Assembly (NCBI GenBank): GCA_012728975.1
Contig: JAAYDZ010000073.1
Span: 1-52,146 of the forward strand
Source of the DNA: Bacteroidales bacterium
GTDB taxonomy: Bacteria; Bacteroidota; Bacteroidia; Bacteroidales; UBA932
DNA length: 52,146 nt
Direction: 5' to 3'
The notes below the pieces were generated by a model that did no database searches, was not told the DNA's origin, and was given only the letters and a program-made list of their open reading frames with translations. Below are positions 7,150-15,945 of the stretch, piece by piece; within the stretch, counting starts at the first letter, position 1, and every line of letters begins with the position of its first letter. A program made the translations under genes and the position numbers.

Positions 7150-10100
7150 TTCACAAGTTCAAAATCCTGCCTGTGAGGCATTTTGTCATTTTTAGCGTAA
7201 ATGCGCATTGCTATATGAAACGAACCTGCCATACCGGGAACCACATTGGCACTATAGGTAGCCACGCCATTTTCGAATGAAGTAGTCTTAAATTCAAAAC
7301 TATTGCGGATCCTTAATTCGCCTTTTTGGTTCTTAGTGGCCACAACAAGTTCTACTCCCAGATCCTTGGGGTTGAGTTCTCCAATAGCGATGACCAGTTC
7401 TGCATTAAATTTTTTTCCGAGAATAAGAGAACCCTTCGCATCATCCGGCTTGGAAAGTGAAATAACCTCAAGATGAGGCCACTCTCTACGGAGACGTTTC
7501 TTCCAGAATGCCATTTCCCTTGCCCTTGCAAAATCTGAAGCAACCATTTCTCTCTGGCGTTTCGCCAGAGGGATATAATATTTTTCCAGATAATCACTCA
7601 TCATTCTGTTGGTGGTAAAATTACTAGCCACTTGAGAGACTGTATTCTTTATGATTTCAATCCAATCATCAGAAATACCATTCTCATCTTTGTCATAGAA
7701 TATAGGCGCTATTTCGTTTTCTATGATGGTGTATATAGTAGCAGAGTCAAGATCATTCTGAAAGTTTTGATCATCGTAAGTGCGTTCCATAGGAAGAGCC
7801 CAGCCTGCGCCCGGTTTGTAGCCCTCCACCCACCATCCGTCAAGTACGGAGAAGTGCATAACTCCATTCATAACAGCCTTTTCACCGCTGGTGCCGGAAG
7901 CCTCCAAAGGACGCGTAGGATTGTTCATCCACACATCGACGCCCGGTATCAGAAGTTTAGCTATAGAAATATCATAATTAGGTATGAATACAATCTTACC
8001 AATAAATTGAGGCATCTTGGAGATGTCGATGATTCTCTTAATCAGATCCTGGCCTGCCTTATCTGCAGGGTGTGCTTTTCCTGCAAAGAGGAATTGTACC
8101 GGACGATCAGGGTTATTGATTATATCATTGAGCCTTTCCAGGTCGCTGAAGAGTAGAGTAGCTCTCTTGTAAGTTGCGAAGCGGCGTGCAAATCCTATAG
8201 TAAGAATATCATCACGCAGAGTCTTTTTAATCTTTACTATCTGCTGTGGTGAGTAGTGATTGGTGGCAGAGGTATCGCTCATGTATTCTTTCACGGCTTC
8301 GATGAGTTTATGGCGCAAATGCTCTCTTACACTCCAGATCCTATCGTTAGAGACTTTGTAAATGCCATCAAAACAGCTCTTGTCGTAGTGGTGTGTATTA
8401 AACTCCTCACCAAATACCTCCGCATGAATCTCTTTCCACTCAGGGGCGGTCCAGGTGGGGTAGTGAACTCCGTTGGTGACATGGCTCACATGTAGTTCCT
8501 CCGGCAGATAACCGGGCCACATTCCGGAGAAAATCTTCTGAGAAACCACTCCATGGAGCCAACTGACACCATTGACCTCCTGGGAAAGGGTTGCAGCCAG
8601 AAAGCTCATCGAAAATTTCTCTGAAGGATCGTTGACATTAATCTTTCCAAGCTCCATAAAGGTCTTCCAGTCAATTTTTAGCTTAGAAGGATAGTGCGAC
8701 ATATATGCCCTGAGCATATCTTCCGTAAATGCATCATGACCCGCAGGCACAGGAGTATGTGTGGTAAAAAGGGATGAAGACCTTACCACTTCCATTGCCT
8801 CCGGGAAAGAAAGGTTATCTTGTGATATATATTCATAGAGACGCTCCAAACCAATAAATGCGGCGTGACCCTCATTGCAATGATATACCTCCGCATCTTT
8901 GCCAAGAGCCCTGAGAGCCCTGATACCGCCCACACCCAGAAGAAACTCCTGTTTTAGACGGTTTTCCCAGTCACCTCCATAAAGTTGGTACGTAATTTGT
9001 CTGTCTTCCGGCCAATTATCCTCAAAATCAGTATCCAGCAGATAAAGTTCCGTTCGACCCACATCGACTCTCCAGACTCTTGCATAGAGATTACGTCCTG
9101 GGAATGCTATGGTAACTGTTACCCAATTATTTGCGGCATCTCTTACAGGGGTTGCAGGAATTTTCATAAAATCCTGTGGCTCGTATGTGGAAATCTGGTC
9201 TCCCATCGCGGAAAGATGCTGGGTAAAATAACCATATCGATAGAGCAGACCCACAGCTGTCATATTTACCTGCATATCACTCGCCTCCTTGAGGTAATCG
9301 CCAGCAAGAATACCCAGACCACCGGAGTATATTTTGAGTGAGGTGTCCAAACCATATTCCATGCAGAAATAAGCCACTTTCGGACCCTTACGATCCTTTT
9401 TCCCCTTCATATAGGTACAGAAATCGGCATATACAGCATCGAGACGCTCCAAAAAGGCTGCATCCTTTTCAAGTTCCTTGTATCTTTTGAGGTCAATCTT
9501 ATCCAGTAACGCCAAGGGATTGCCCTTACACTTTTTCCAGAGTGTTGCATCAATTGAGCTGAAAAGGTCAATTGCGTTCTGATTCCAACACCACCAGAGA
9601 TTTCTTGCCAAGGTGTCGAGATGATTGAGACTCTCCGGCATCTCCCTGTTGACAAGCACATTGGTCCAGGAAGGCTCATTGGTAGTCAGTTTATTATATG
9701 ACTGTGGCTTGTCATCCACGACGCCGAGGAATTCTCCTTTTGCAACCACTACCTTTGAGATAGCAGCGGAGAATGCCTTCTTGTAGTATTGAATATTATT
9801 TTCCCAAAGGGCAATTTCAGAAACCTCCTTTGCATTCTCCTTATATGATTGCTTCTCCTTGGGAGAAAGGGCTGCAATTTCACGAATACGGTTGACTACA
9901 TCATTTACAACCTGATCATAGTTGGAATCTGTGCGGGTAATTATGGCGATTGATTCACGACTCTTGTCAGTGGGGTAATGCTCCTGCACCCAAAGACCAA
10001 ATCCTGCAAGAGAGGTAGTGGTAGTGGGCACTTTGAATGCGAGCGACTCGAGTGGTGTATAGCCCCACGGCTCGTAATATGAGGGGAAAACAGTTAGATC

Positions 10101-11375
10101 CATACCAACGAGCAAATCGTAATAGCTCATATCGAAGATACCGTCGCTACCATTAAGATAAGTGGGGATAAAAAACACATTAACCTTGTCGCCTACACCA
10201 TTGTTAAGATTTAGCGTCTTAAGGCGATTAGTTACCGCATCATAATCGTCACTCAAAAGATGTGACACATTTGTAGTATATTTTGTATCAGCTCCATTGA
10301 GTTTAGACACAAGCTCCTTGTCGGGACCATTATGACCTGATGGCACCATTATAAAGGCCAAGACTTTCTTTCCTTTATATCCGCCACTATTCAGACGACT
10401 TAGCGCGTCAATAAAGATATCTATACCCTTGTTGCTGTACTCATAGCGGCCGCTGATGCATACCAGCAGCGAATCCTCATCATAATGCTCTCCTGACATA
10501 CAAGATGCCACCTCTATGAGCTTCTTCCTGGCCCTGGCCTCATACTCGGGGAATTGCTCTTCAGGAGGAGTTATGCTGTTTTCAAAACCATTAGGGGTGA
10601 TGAAATCCACCTCTCTGCCCAGGAATTGTTTGCACTCTACTGCTGTAATCTGGCTCACTGTGGTGAACACATCGGAGTTAATTGCAGCAGCCTTCTCAAG
10701 TGAGTGGCGCGACACCACTCCGAACTCTCTCGCTAGATCATCTGCATTGAGATTATAAATCTGATCGTATAAAGGAAGATCTTTACCGGCCACGCAACGC
10801 CCAATAACAGTAGCATGGGTGGTAAAAATAGTACCTATAGGGAGATCACTCTCCTTAAGGTAGAGCAAGCCGGCTCCCGTCATCCACTCGTGAAACTGTG
10901 CCACTACATGGTTATGAGGAGTGACATTGAAACGTACGAAGTGATCAATAACATTACCTGCAGCATAGCCGAAGAGTGCAGACTCAATATAATCCCAATT
11001 GCCATTCAGAGAATCGACTCCAAACTTTTTCCAGAAGTTGGTAAGGATCTCGTCCTTTTTAGAGATAAATTGAGTAAAGTCCACCAGGATAGCAATGGGA
11101 TTGCCGGTAACATTCCAGCGGCCGACCCTCACACGCAGACCCTCGTTGAGAGCCGCTTCACGCCAGGAACGGAAGAGCATAGGATCTTCGGTAAATTCGG
11201 GATTCTGAGCGGTCTCCCTCCATACGTCAGGACCGATGTGAATATGATTTTTCTTAAATTCTTTTCCTAAAAATAGTGATTTAGTGGCAATGACAGTGTG
11301 TATACCGCCTACCTTGTTACAAACTTCCCAACTTATTTCAAACAGGTAGTCGGGCATAATCGAATTTTGTTTCAT
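7140..11375 (-). CDS. Fused GT3 glycogen synthase and GT35 alpha-glucan phosphorylase
   Basis: 1411 residues. Residues about 8-545 form a eukaryote-type GT3 glycogen synthase: a KVGG nucleotide-sugar loop at 21-24 (CNKVGGIHTVI) and a C-terminal EPWGYTPLE motif near residue 430. From about 570 to the end lies a short-type GT35 phosphorylase starting near ARNLWWCWNQ (about 592). Its pyridoxal-phosphate site is GTSGEKAVMNG with Lys1166. One chain thus carries an elongating and a phosphorolytic activity on the same glucan. GT3 enzymes normally use UDP-glucose; no ADP-glucose pyrophosphorylase gene is present here. Such long alpha-glucan phosphorylase proteins are known annotations in Bacteroidota. 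It sits between the GH57 gene (22-base gap) and ribF (overlap). Confidence 0.92.
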   Translation of the reverse strand: MKQNSIMPDYLFEISWEVCNKVGGIHTVIATKSLFLGKEFKKNHIHIGPDVWRETAQNPEFTEDPMLFRSWREAALNEGLRVRVGRWNVTGNPIAILVDFTQFISKKDEILTNFWKKFGVDSLNGNWDYIESALFGYAAGNVIDHFVRFNVTPHNHVVAQFHEWMTGAGLLYLKESDLPIGTIFTTHATVIGRCVAGKDLPLYDQIYNLNADDLAREFGVVSRHSLEKAAAINSDVFTTVSQITAVECKQFLGREVDFITPNGFENSITPPEEQFPEYEARARKKLIEVASCMSGEHYDEDSLLVCISGRYEYSNKGIDIFIDALSRLNSGGYKGKKVLAFIMVPSGHNGPDKELVSKLNGADTKYTTNVSHLLSDDYDAVTNRLKTLNLNNGVGDKVNVFFIPTYLNGSDGIFDMSYYDLLVGMDLTVFPSYYEPWGYTPLESLAFKVPTTTTSLAGFGLWVQEHYPTDKSRESIAIITRTDSNYDQVVNDVVNRIREIAALSPKEKQSYKENAKEVSEIALWENNIQYYKKAFSAAISKVVVAKGEFLGVVDDKPQSYNKLTTNEPSWTNVLVNREMPESLNHLDTLARNLWWCWNQNAIDLFSSIDATLWKKCKGNPLALLDKIDLKRYKELEKDAAFLERLDAVYADFCTYMKGKKDRKGPKVAYFCMEYGLDTSLKIYSGGLGILAGDYLKEASDMQVNMTAVGLLYRYGYFTQHLSAMGDQISTYEPQDFMKIPATPVRDAANNWVTVTIAFPGRNLYARVWRVDVGRTELYLLDTDFEDNWPEDRQITYQLYGGDWENRLKQEFLLGVGGIRALRALGKDAEVYHCNEGHAAFIGLERLYEYISQDNLSFPEAMEVVRSSSLFTTHTPVPAGHDAFTEDMLRAYMSHYPSKLKIDWKTFMELGKINVNDPSEKFSMSFLAATLSQEVNGVSWLHGVVSQKIFSGMWPGYLPEELHVSHVTNGVHYPTWTAPEWKEIHAEVFGEEFNTHHYDKSCFDGIYKVSNDRIWSVREHLRHKLIEAVKEYMSDTSATNHYSPQQIVKIKKTLRDDILTIGFARRFATYKRATLLFSDLERLNDIINNPDRPVQFLFAGKAHPADKAGQDLIKRIIDISKMPQFIGKIVFIPNYDISIAKLLIPGVDVWMNNPTRPLEASGTSGEKAVMNGVMHFSVLDGWWVEGYKPGAGWALPMERTYDDQNFQNDLDSATIYTIIENEIAPIFYDKDENGISDDWIEIIKNTVSQVASNFTTNRMMSDYLEKYYIPLAKRQREMVASDFARAREMAFWKKRLRREWPHLEVISLSKPDDAKGSLILGKKFNAELVIAIGELNPKDLGVELVVATKNQKGELRIRNSFEFKTTSFENGVATYSANVVPGMAGSFHIAMRIYAKNDKMPHRQDFELVKWL

Positions 11376-11397
11376 AAACGTATTATAGTGGTTCTAG

Positions 11398-12609
11398 TTA
11401 TTTCTTTTCCCCTTTCAAAGAGTTGATCTTTTCTTTAACTCTGATTTCGAAATCGCTGAATACATTCATATAGTTGATGAATGCCTCATAGGGGGTATTA
11501 TAAGGGTTGAAGTAATTATGTACGGATCCGTCGGAGAAAAATTTGGTGCACATATAATAGAAGTGGTCACTTTCCTGGAGTTTTCTGTATATGTTGAGAA
11601 GTTTCTCGTCTTTCGCTTTAAGCACATCAGCCTCAAGAGCTGCTATCTTATTGAAAGCTTCGTTCTGGAGTTCGTTACCAAGCCAGGCACTGGTGTCCCT
11701 CTCCTCGTCAGCCCAGGAAATGGGATATGGCACATGTAGCGGTGCTACGGGTTGATGGCAAGAAATTGCCTCCGGAACACTCCTGAAGCGTATATCACCC
11801 TTAGCAAGAATAGCTTCAGGGAGAGCCTTCAGGAATTCGAAGATACCTGTGTATTCTTTCTGGTGTTCACCGAATGTCTCATAATCCATAAAAAGATTGA
11901 TAATATCCTCGCCTGAAACGGCATCTGAAAGCCAAGCTGCATATTTATCTGCGGTTAGAGGCCACCCCTCCCAGTTCTTGTCAGAGAATCTGAATGCAAT
12001 ATCATCACTCAAGCTGGAGTTTCTAAGTAAAAGTTTCTGACGGGGGTTTATAGCGTTTGTATAGACAAAATTGGGGCTCTTCCATCCGAGAATATGCTTT
12101 GCACCCTCGGTGAGCATGACATTATAGCCCAAGTCGGCTACTGCATCTCCTATGGCATCGGAGTAGATAAGCTCGGTGTTTCGGAATGCTGTGGGCTTTA
12201 CGCCAAACACTCGTTTAATCATATCTGCATGCTGTTTCACCTGTTTCTTGAATTCGATAGGCGAAGAGAGAGAAGCCAGGGTATGAGAATATGTCTCTGC
12301 AAGAAAATCCACACAACCGGTAGCAGCGAGGGCCTTAAAGCTCTCTATCACCTCAGGCGCGTACATTAGAAATTGCTCTACAGCCACACCGGTGATGGAA
12401 AATGTCACTTTGAAATCTTTGCCGTGTTTTGCAATGAGGTCAAGTAGGATGCTATTGGTCGGGAGATAGCACTTTTCTGCAACTCTCCTGAGTATGGTGC
12501 GATTAGCAAATTCATCGAAATAATGAAAATCGTTGCCGATATCAAAAAAGCGAAATTGCCTCAGTCTATCCGGTTGATGTACCTGAAAGTATAAACAAAT
12601 TGACTTCAT
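11398..12609 (-). CDS. GH57 alpha-amylase-type glycoside hydrolase
   Basis: 403 residues, cytoplasmic (no signal peptide). GH57 conserved regions are visible in order: FQVHQPDRL near the N-terminus, FLAETYSHTL (about 102-111), FRNTELIYSD with the expected nucleophile Glu146, and LFMDYETFGEH with the expected acid/base Asp242. It would act on alpha-1,4 linkages of glycogen or maltodextrins; whether it is hydrolytic or mainly transferring is unclear because many family members are poorly characterised. It lies between the GT4 gene (11 bases upstream) and the synthase/phosphorylase fusion, which supports an intracellular glycogen role. Confidence 0.9.
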   Translation of the reverse strand: MKSICLYFQVHQPDRLRQFRFFDIGNDFHYFDEFANRTILRRVAEKCYLPTNSILLDLIAKHGKDFKVTFSITGVAVEQFLMYAPEVIESFKALAATGCVDFLAETYSHTLASLSSPIEFKKQVKQHADMIKRVFGVKPTAFRNTELIYSDAIGDAVADLGYNVMLTEGAKHILGWKSPNFVYTNAINPRQKLLLRNSSLSDDIAFRFSDKNWEGWPLTADKYAAWLSDAVSGEDIINLFMDYETFGEHQKEYTGIFEFLKALPEAILAKGDIRFRSVPEAISCHQPVAPLHVPYPISWADEERDTSAWLGNELQNEAFNKIAALEADVLKAKDEKLLNIYRKLQESDHFYYMCTKFFSDGSVHNYFNPYNTPYEAFINYMNVFSDFEIRVKEKINSLKGEKK

Positions 12610-12620
12610 ATCTGTAATTT

Positions 12621-13910
12621 TTATTTTTTCTCATTTATTGCTGCCTCGTAAACCTTCTTAACCTTAGCTGCAGCATAGTCCCATTTCAATGAATTGACCT
12701 CTTCAAGGCCGCTCTCAATCGCCATTTTTGAAAGTGCGGGATAATTGAGCAAGCCATATATCGCATCCGCAAGTGCATCAATGTCCCAGAAATCGACCTT
12801 GATCGCATATCTGAGCACCTCTGCCACGCCTGACTGTTTGGAAATAATAGTAGGCACACTGGATATCATCGCCTCAAGAGGTGATATACCGAAAGGTTCG
12901 GAAACCGAAGGCATCACGTAGACGTCAGAATATTCAAACATACGCTGCACATCCTGTCCTCTCAGGAAGCCCGTAAGGTGGAATCTATCCGAGATCCCCA
13001 ATTGTGCTACACGTTTAATGGAGCGGTTCATTAAATCACCGCTTCCGGCCATCACAAAACGCACATTAGGGTACATTTTGAGCACCTTGTTTGCAGCCTC
13101 GATAAAATATTCGGGGCCTTTTTGGAAGGTGATGCGGCCGAGAAAAGTGACGATTTTCTCTTGTACGCCTCTCTGTACACCTAAATCACTTCTACCTGAA
13201 AAATCCACTGCGTTGTGGACGGTGATAACCTTAGAAGGATCGATTCCATATTTGTTGATTACAATGTTACGTGTAAGATTGCTTACGGTGATAACTTTGT
13301 CAGCTTCGCGCATACCGGTCTGCTCAAGACGGAAAACTTCGGGGTTGACATTCTCGCCGGTGCGGTCAAATTCAGTAGCGTGAACGTGAATTACAAGCGG
13401 TTTACAGGAAATCCTCTTGGCAGCGATACCGGCCAAATTGGTAAGCCAGTCATGCGCATGGATTACATCAAACTCATGTTGTTGTGCAATAGCACCGGCA
13501 ACCATTGCATAACGGGCCACCTCTTCCATAAGGTTTGCCCCATATTTGCCTGAAAACTTATATTTCTCCTTAAAATAACCTTTGAACTCTTCGGTCTGAT
13601 ATTTCTGCTCCTCTGTTACAAGTTCGGCAAATGAGACCGGATCAATATAGGGTCTGAGGTTGGAACCTACACGGAGAAAATCAACCTTGCCCAAAAACTC
13701 ATCAATATTCCTGCAAGTGTCATATACAGCCACATCGCTGGCATTGATGATTCTGACAGCACTTTGGTCTTCATCTCCGGAGGCAGAAGGCATCACGAAA
13801 AGTACTTCCACATTGTGGTGAGCAAGCCCTTTTGTCAGCCCGTAACAGGCAGTACCCAGACCGCCTGCAATATGAGGAGGAAACTCCCATCCGAACATCA
13901 ATACTCTCAT
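12621..13910 (-). CDS. GT4/GT5-like glycosyltransferase of the glycogen locus
   Basis: 429 residues, GT-B fold. The N-terminal domain begins MRVLMFGWEFPPHIAGGLG, the acceptor/phosphate loop shared with glycogen synthases, followed by HAHDWLT; the C-terminal domain has GRITFQKGPEYFIEA and SEPFGISPLEAM. The likely product is an alpha-glucan or a primer for it. The family also holds maltose-1-phosphate-forming and lipid-linked sugar transferases, so the donor and acceptor are not settled. It overlaps the debranching gene by 4 bases (ATGA type), implying coupled translation, and precedes the GH57 gene. Confidence 0.85.
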   Translation of the reverse strand: MRVLMFGWEFPPHIAGGLGTACYGLTKGLAHHNVEVLFVMPSASGDEDQSAVRIINASDVAVYDTCRNIDEFLGKVDFLRVGSNLRPYIDPVSFAELVTEEQKYQTEEFKGYFKEKYKFSGKYGANLMEEVARYAMVAGAIAQQHEFDVIHAHDWLTNLAGIAAKRISCKPLVIHVHATEFDRTGENVNPEVFRLEQTGMREADKVITVSNLTRNIVINKYGIDPSKVITVHNAVDFSGRSDLGVQRGVQEKIVTFLGRITFQKGPEYFIEAANKVLKMYPNVRFVMAGSGDLMNRSIKRVAQLGISDRFHLTGFLRGQDVQRMFEYSDVYVMPSVSEPFGISPLEAMISSVPTIISKQSGVAEVLRYAIKVDFWDIDALADAIYGLLNYPALSKMAIESGLEEVNSLKWDYAAAKVKKVYEAAINEKK

Positions 13911-15847
13911 GATTGGTCCTCCAATTTATATTTATTTACAAGATATTTGACACGGATGATCTCGGCGGTAGCTGATGCCGAAAGTATGGCTCCATGAGGG
14001 TGATGTGGAGGATCTCCGTCATAGATCTCGGCCACCATGCCGATTCCGTGAATATTCATATCCTCCTCGAAACCGCTAACCAATGCCTGTGATGTGCGCA
14101 AGTAGGAAGCTCCATATAGTTTGAGGCAGGAAGCGATATAGGCACCGAGAAGCCAGGGCCTTGTGCTTCCATTATGGGTAGCAAGGTCACGCTCTATCTG
14201 GTTGCCCTCATAGACCCCTTTGTATAGGGAATTTTTGGGTGAGAGGGTCCTGACGCCACGTGTCGTTATGAGTTCCTGGTTGATAGTGCGCAGAATCTCA
14301 TCTTGTACGGCTTCAGTGACTGGACTATAGTCAAGGGAGCAGGCGTATAACTGATTGGGTCGTGTAAAGATGTTCTGACCGAAACCATCGACATAGTCGG
14401 CCAGATGACCTCTTGATTCAACCCAAAACATATTGTAGAAATTCTCTTCTATTTTCTTGATAATAGCATCGCACTCTCTGGTAAAATCATTTTCCCTCGC
14501 AAAACTCTTCTCCATCGCAGAGGCAAAGCAAAGAGCATTGTACCAGAAACAGTTGGTCTCAACCTGATAGCCGGCACGCTCCGTTACCGGACGACCTTCA
14601 GCATAAGCATCCATCCAGGTGAGAGCTACACCGGATTTCTGTGCCCAGAGCAGACCGTTATTATGGAGAATCACCTCAGGACGTCCCTGGATAAATGAAT
14701 TGATTATATCTTTCAGGATTTTACCATATTTTGACCATACTTTGGCCGTCTCTTTTGTATAGGAGATTAGATGCTGTACCAACTCGGTCAGACGCAGAGG
14801 TGCCTCAACCTGATTACAACCTTTGAGAATAGCCTCCCGATGGGTAGAAATTGTATCATCAAGAATTCGTCTGAAGAGTTTCACATCACCGTTGTTGTAA
14901 AGAGTCAAGCCTGGAAGCGTAACGCAGGTTTCTCTCAAAAGGCCCGACCCAAGCCAAGAGTATCCGGTACAAATTTCAGTCTTGTTGTTGCGGACTGTTA
15001 TAAGTTGCCTTGCAGCATCCCTGAGACAACCCTCATAACTCACCAAAGGATCACGTAGATTGAGTTCCCTTGTAAATTTGGCTTTCAGGGTATTTGGAGC
15101 ACATTCACTGGTGGAAGCAGAGAAGATTATGGTCTCGCCTTTTTTAATCGGCATCTCAAAATAGCCGGGAACGAATAGATCTTCGGTACAATCAAATCCA
15201 CGACGATACTCCTCCCTGTAAACAATGTCGTAATACCAGTCAGGAGAGGCAACATAGTCGCAAGGTTTTGAAACCTGGAGATTGAGGTCGGGAAAACCCT
15301 GATACATACTGAATGCAACTCCGTTTTCAATGGTTCTATAACGGGTGTCTGCATCGCTGTTGGCCCTTGTCAGGGAGTGAATGTTGCGAAATGCAAGGAA
15401 TGGCCTGAGCCTTAAAATAGTGTTGCTGTGTGCATCCACAAGGGTATATTTGATCAGCAACTGGTCTTCATTCTTACCGGATAAGATAATGCTTTTGCGG
15501 AAGATCATGCCGCCAACGCGATATGTAATTACAGGCACGGGATCCATTTCGAAGTCAATGATGTACTTGTGACCTTTAGGCTCGAATACGGAGCCATAGT
15601 TATGGATACCGAGATTGAAAGGTCGCCCATGCTGAATAAGCGTCTCATCGAGAGACGACAACAGGATGTGCTTGCTCCCACCAAAATTGTCAATGGGAAC
15701 AACGAGCATGCCATGGTATTTTCTCGTATTGCAACATACAATGGTCGTATTGGTATAGCCTCCGGCCATATTTGTTGAAATCAACTCCCGTTTGAGGGAG
15801 TATTCGAGATTCACCAGTTCCGCTTTATTGAATTTCAAGTAAGCCAT
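13907..15847 (-). CDS. Glycogen debranching enzyme (amylo-alpha-1,6-glucosidase type)
   Basis: 646 residues. An N-terminal beta-rich domain (NMAGGYTNTTIVCCNTRKYHG region, about 20-230) is followed by an (alpha/alpha)6 catalytic domain (about 290-640) with LTWMDAYAEGRPVTERAG and NQLYACSL, matching the GDE_C/amylo-alpha-1,6-glucosidase family. It would remove alpha-1,6 branch stubs so the phosphorylase can continue. It is cytoplasmic. The gene is separated from glgB by 98 bases that contain a good promoter candidate, so it can start its own transcript with the GT4, GH57 and fusion genes. Confidence 0.92.
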   Translation of the reverse strand: MAYLKFNKAELVNLEYSLKRELISTNMAGGYTNTTIVCCNTRKYHGMLVVPIDNFGGSKHILLSSLDETLIQHGRPFNLGIHNYGSVFEPKGHKYIIDFEMDPVPVITYRVGGMIFRKSIILSGKNEDQLLIKYTLVDAHSNTILRLRPFLAFRNIHSLTRANSDADTRYRTIENGVAFSMYQGFPDLNLQVSKPCDYVASPDWYYDIVYREEYRRGFDCTEDLFVPGYFEMPIKKGETIIFSASTSECAPNTLKAKFTRELNLRDPLVSYEGCLRDAARQLITVRNNKTEICTGYSWLGSGLLRETCVTLPGLTLYNNGDVKLFRRILDDTISTHREAILKGCNQVEAPLRLTELVQHLISYTKETAKVWSKYGKILKDIINSFIQGRPEVILHNNGLLWAQKSGVALTWMDAYAEGRPVTERAGYQVETNCFWYNALCFASAMEKSFARENDFTRECDAIIKKIEENFYNMFWVESRGHLADYVDGFGQNIFTRPNQLYACSLDYSPVTEAVQDEILRTINQELITTRGVRTLSPKNSLYKGVYEGNQIERDLATHNGSTRPWLLGAYIASCLKLYGASYLRTSQALVSGFEEDMNIHGIGMVAEIYDGDPPHHPHGAILSASATAEIIRVKYLVNKYKLEDQS

Positions 15848-15905
15848 AAAATTATGTTGTAATTACCAGGTTGTTTGCACCTATTTTAACCTTGTTTTGA
15901 ACTTG

Positions 15906-15937
15906 CAAAATTAGACATAAAATTTCAATATTTCAAT
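15906..15937 (-). promoter_or_regulatory. Bacteroidota-type promoter of the debranching/GT4/GH57 unit
   Basis: On the minus strand TAATTTTG (15906-15913) fits the TAnnTTTG -7 box and ATTG (15934-15937) lies 20 bases upstream, the spacing expected for the -33 TTTG element. The predicted RNA start is about 50 bases before the debranching ATG. Confidence 0.55.
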
Positions 15938-15945
15938 TATGTAAC

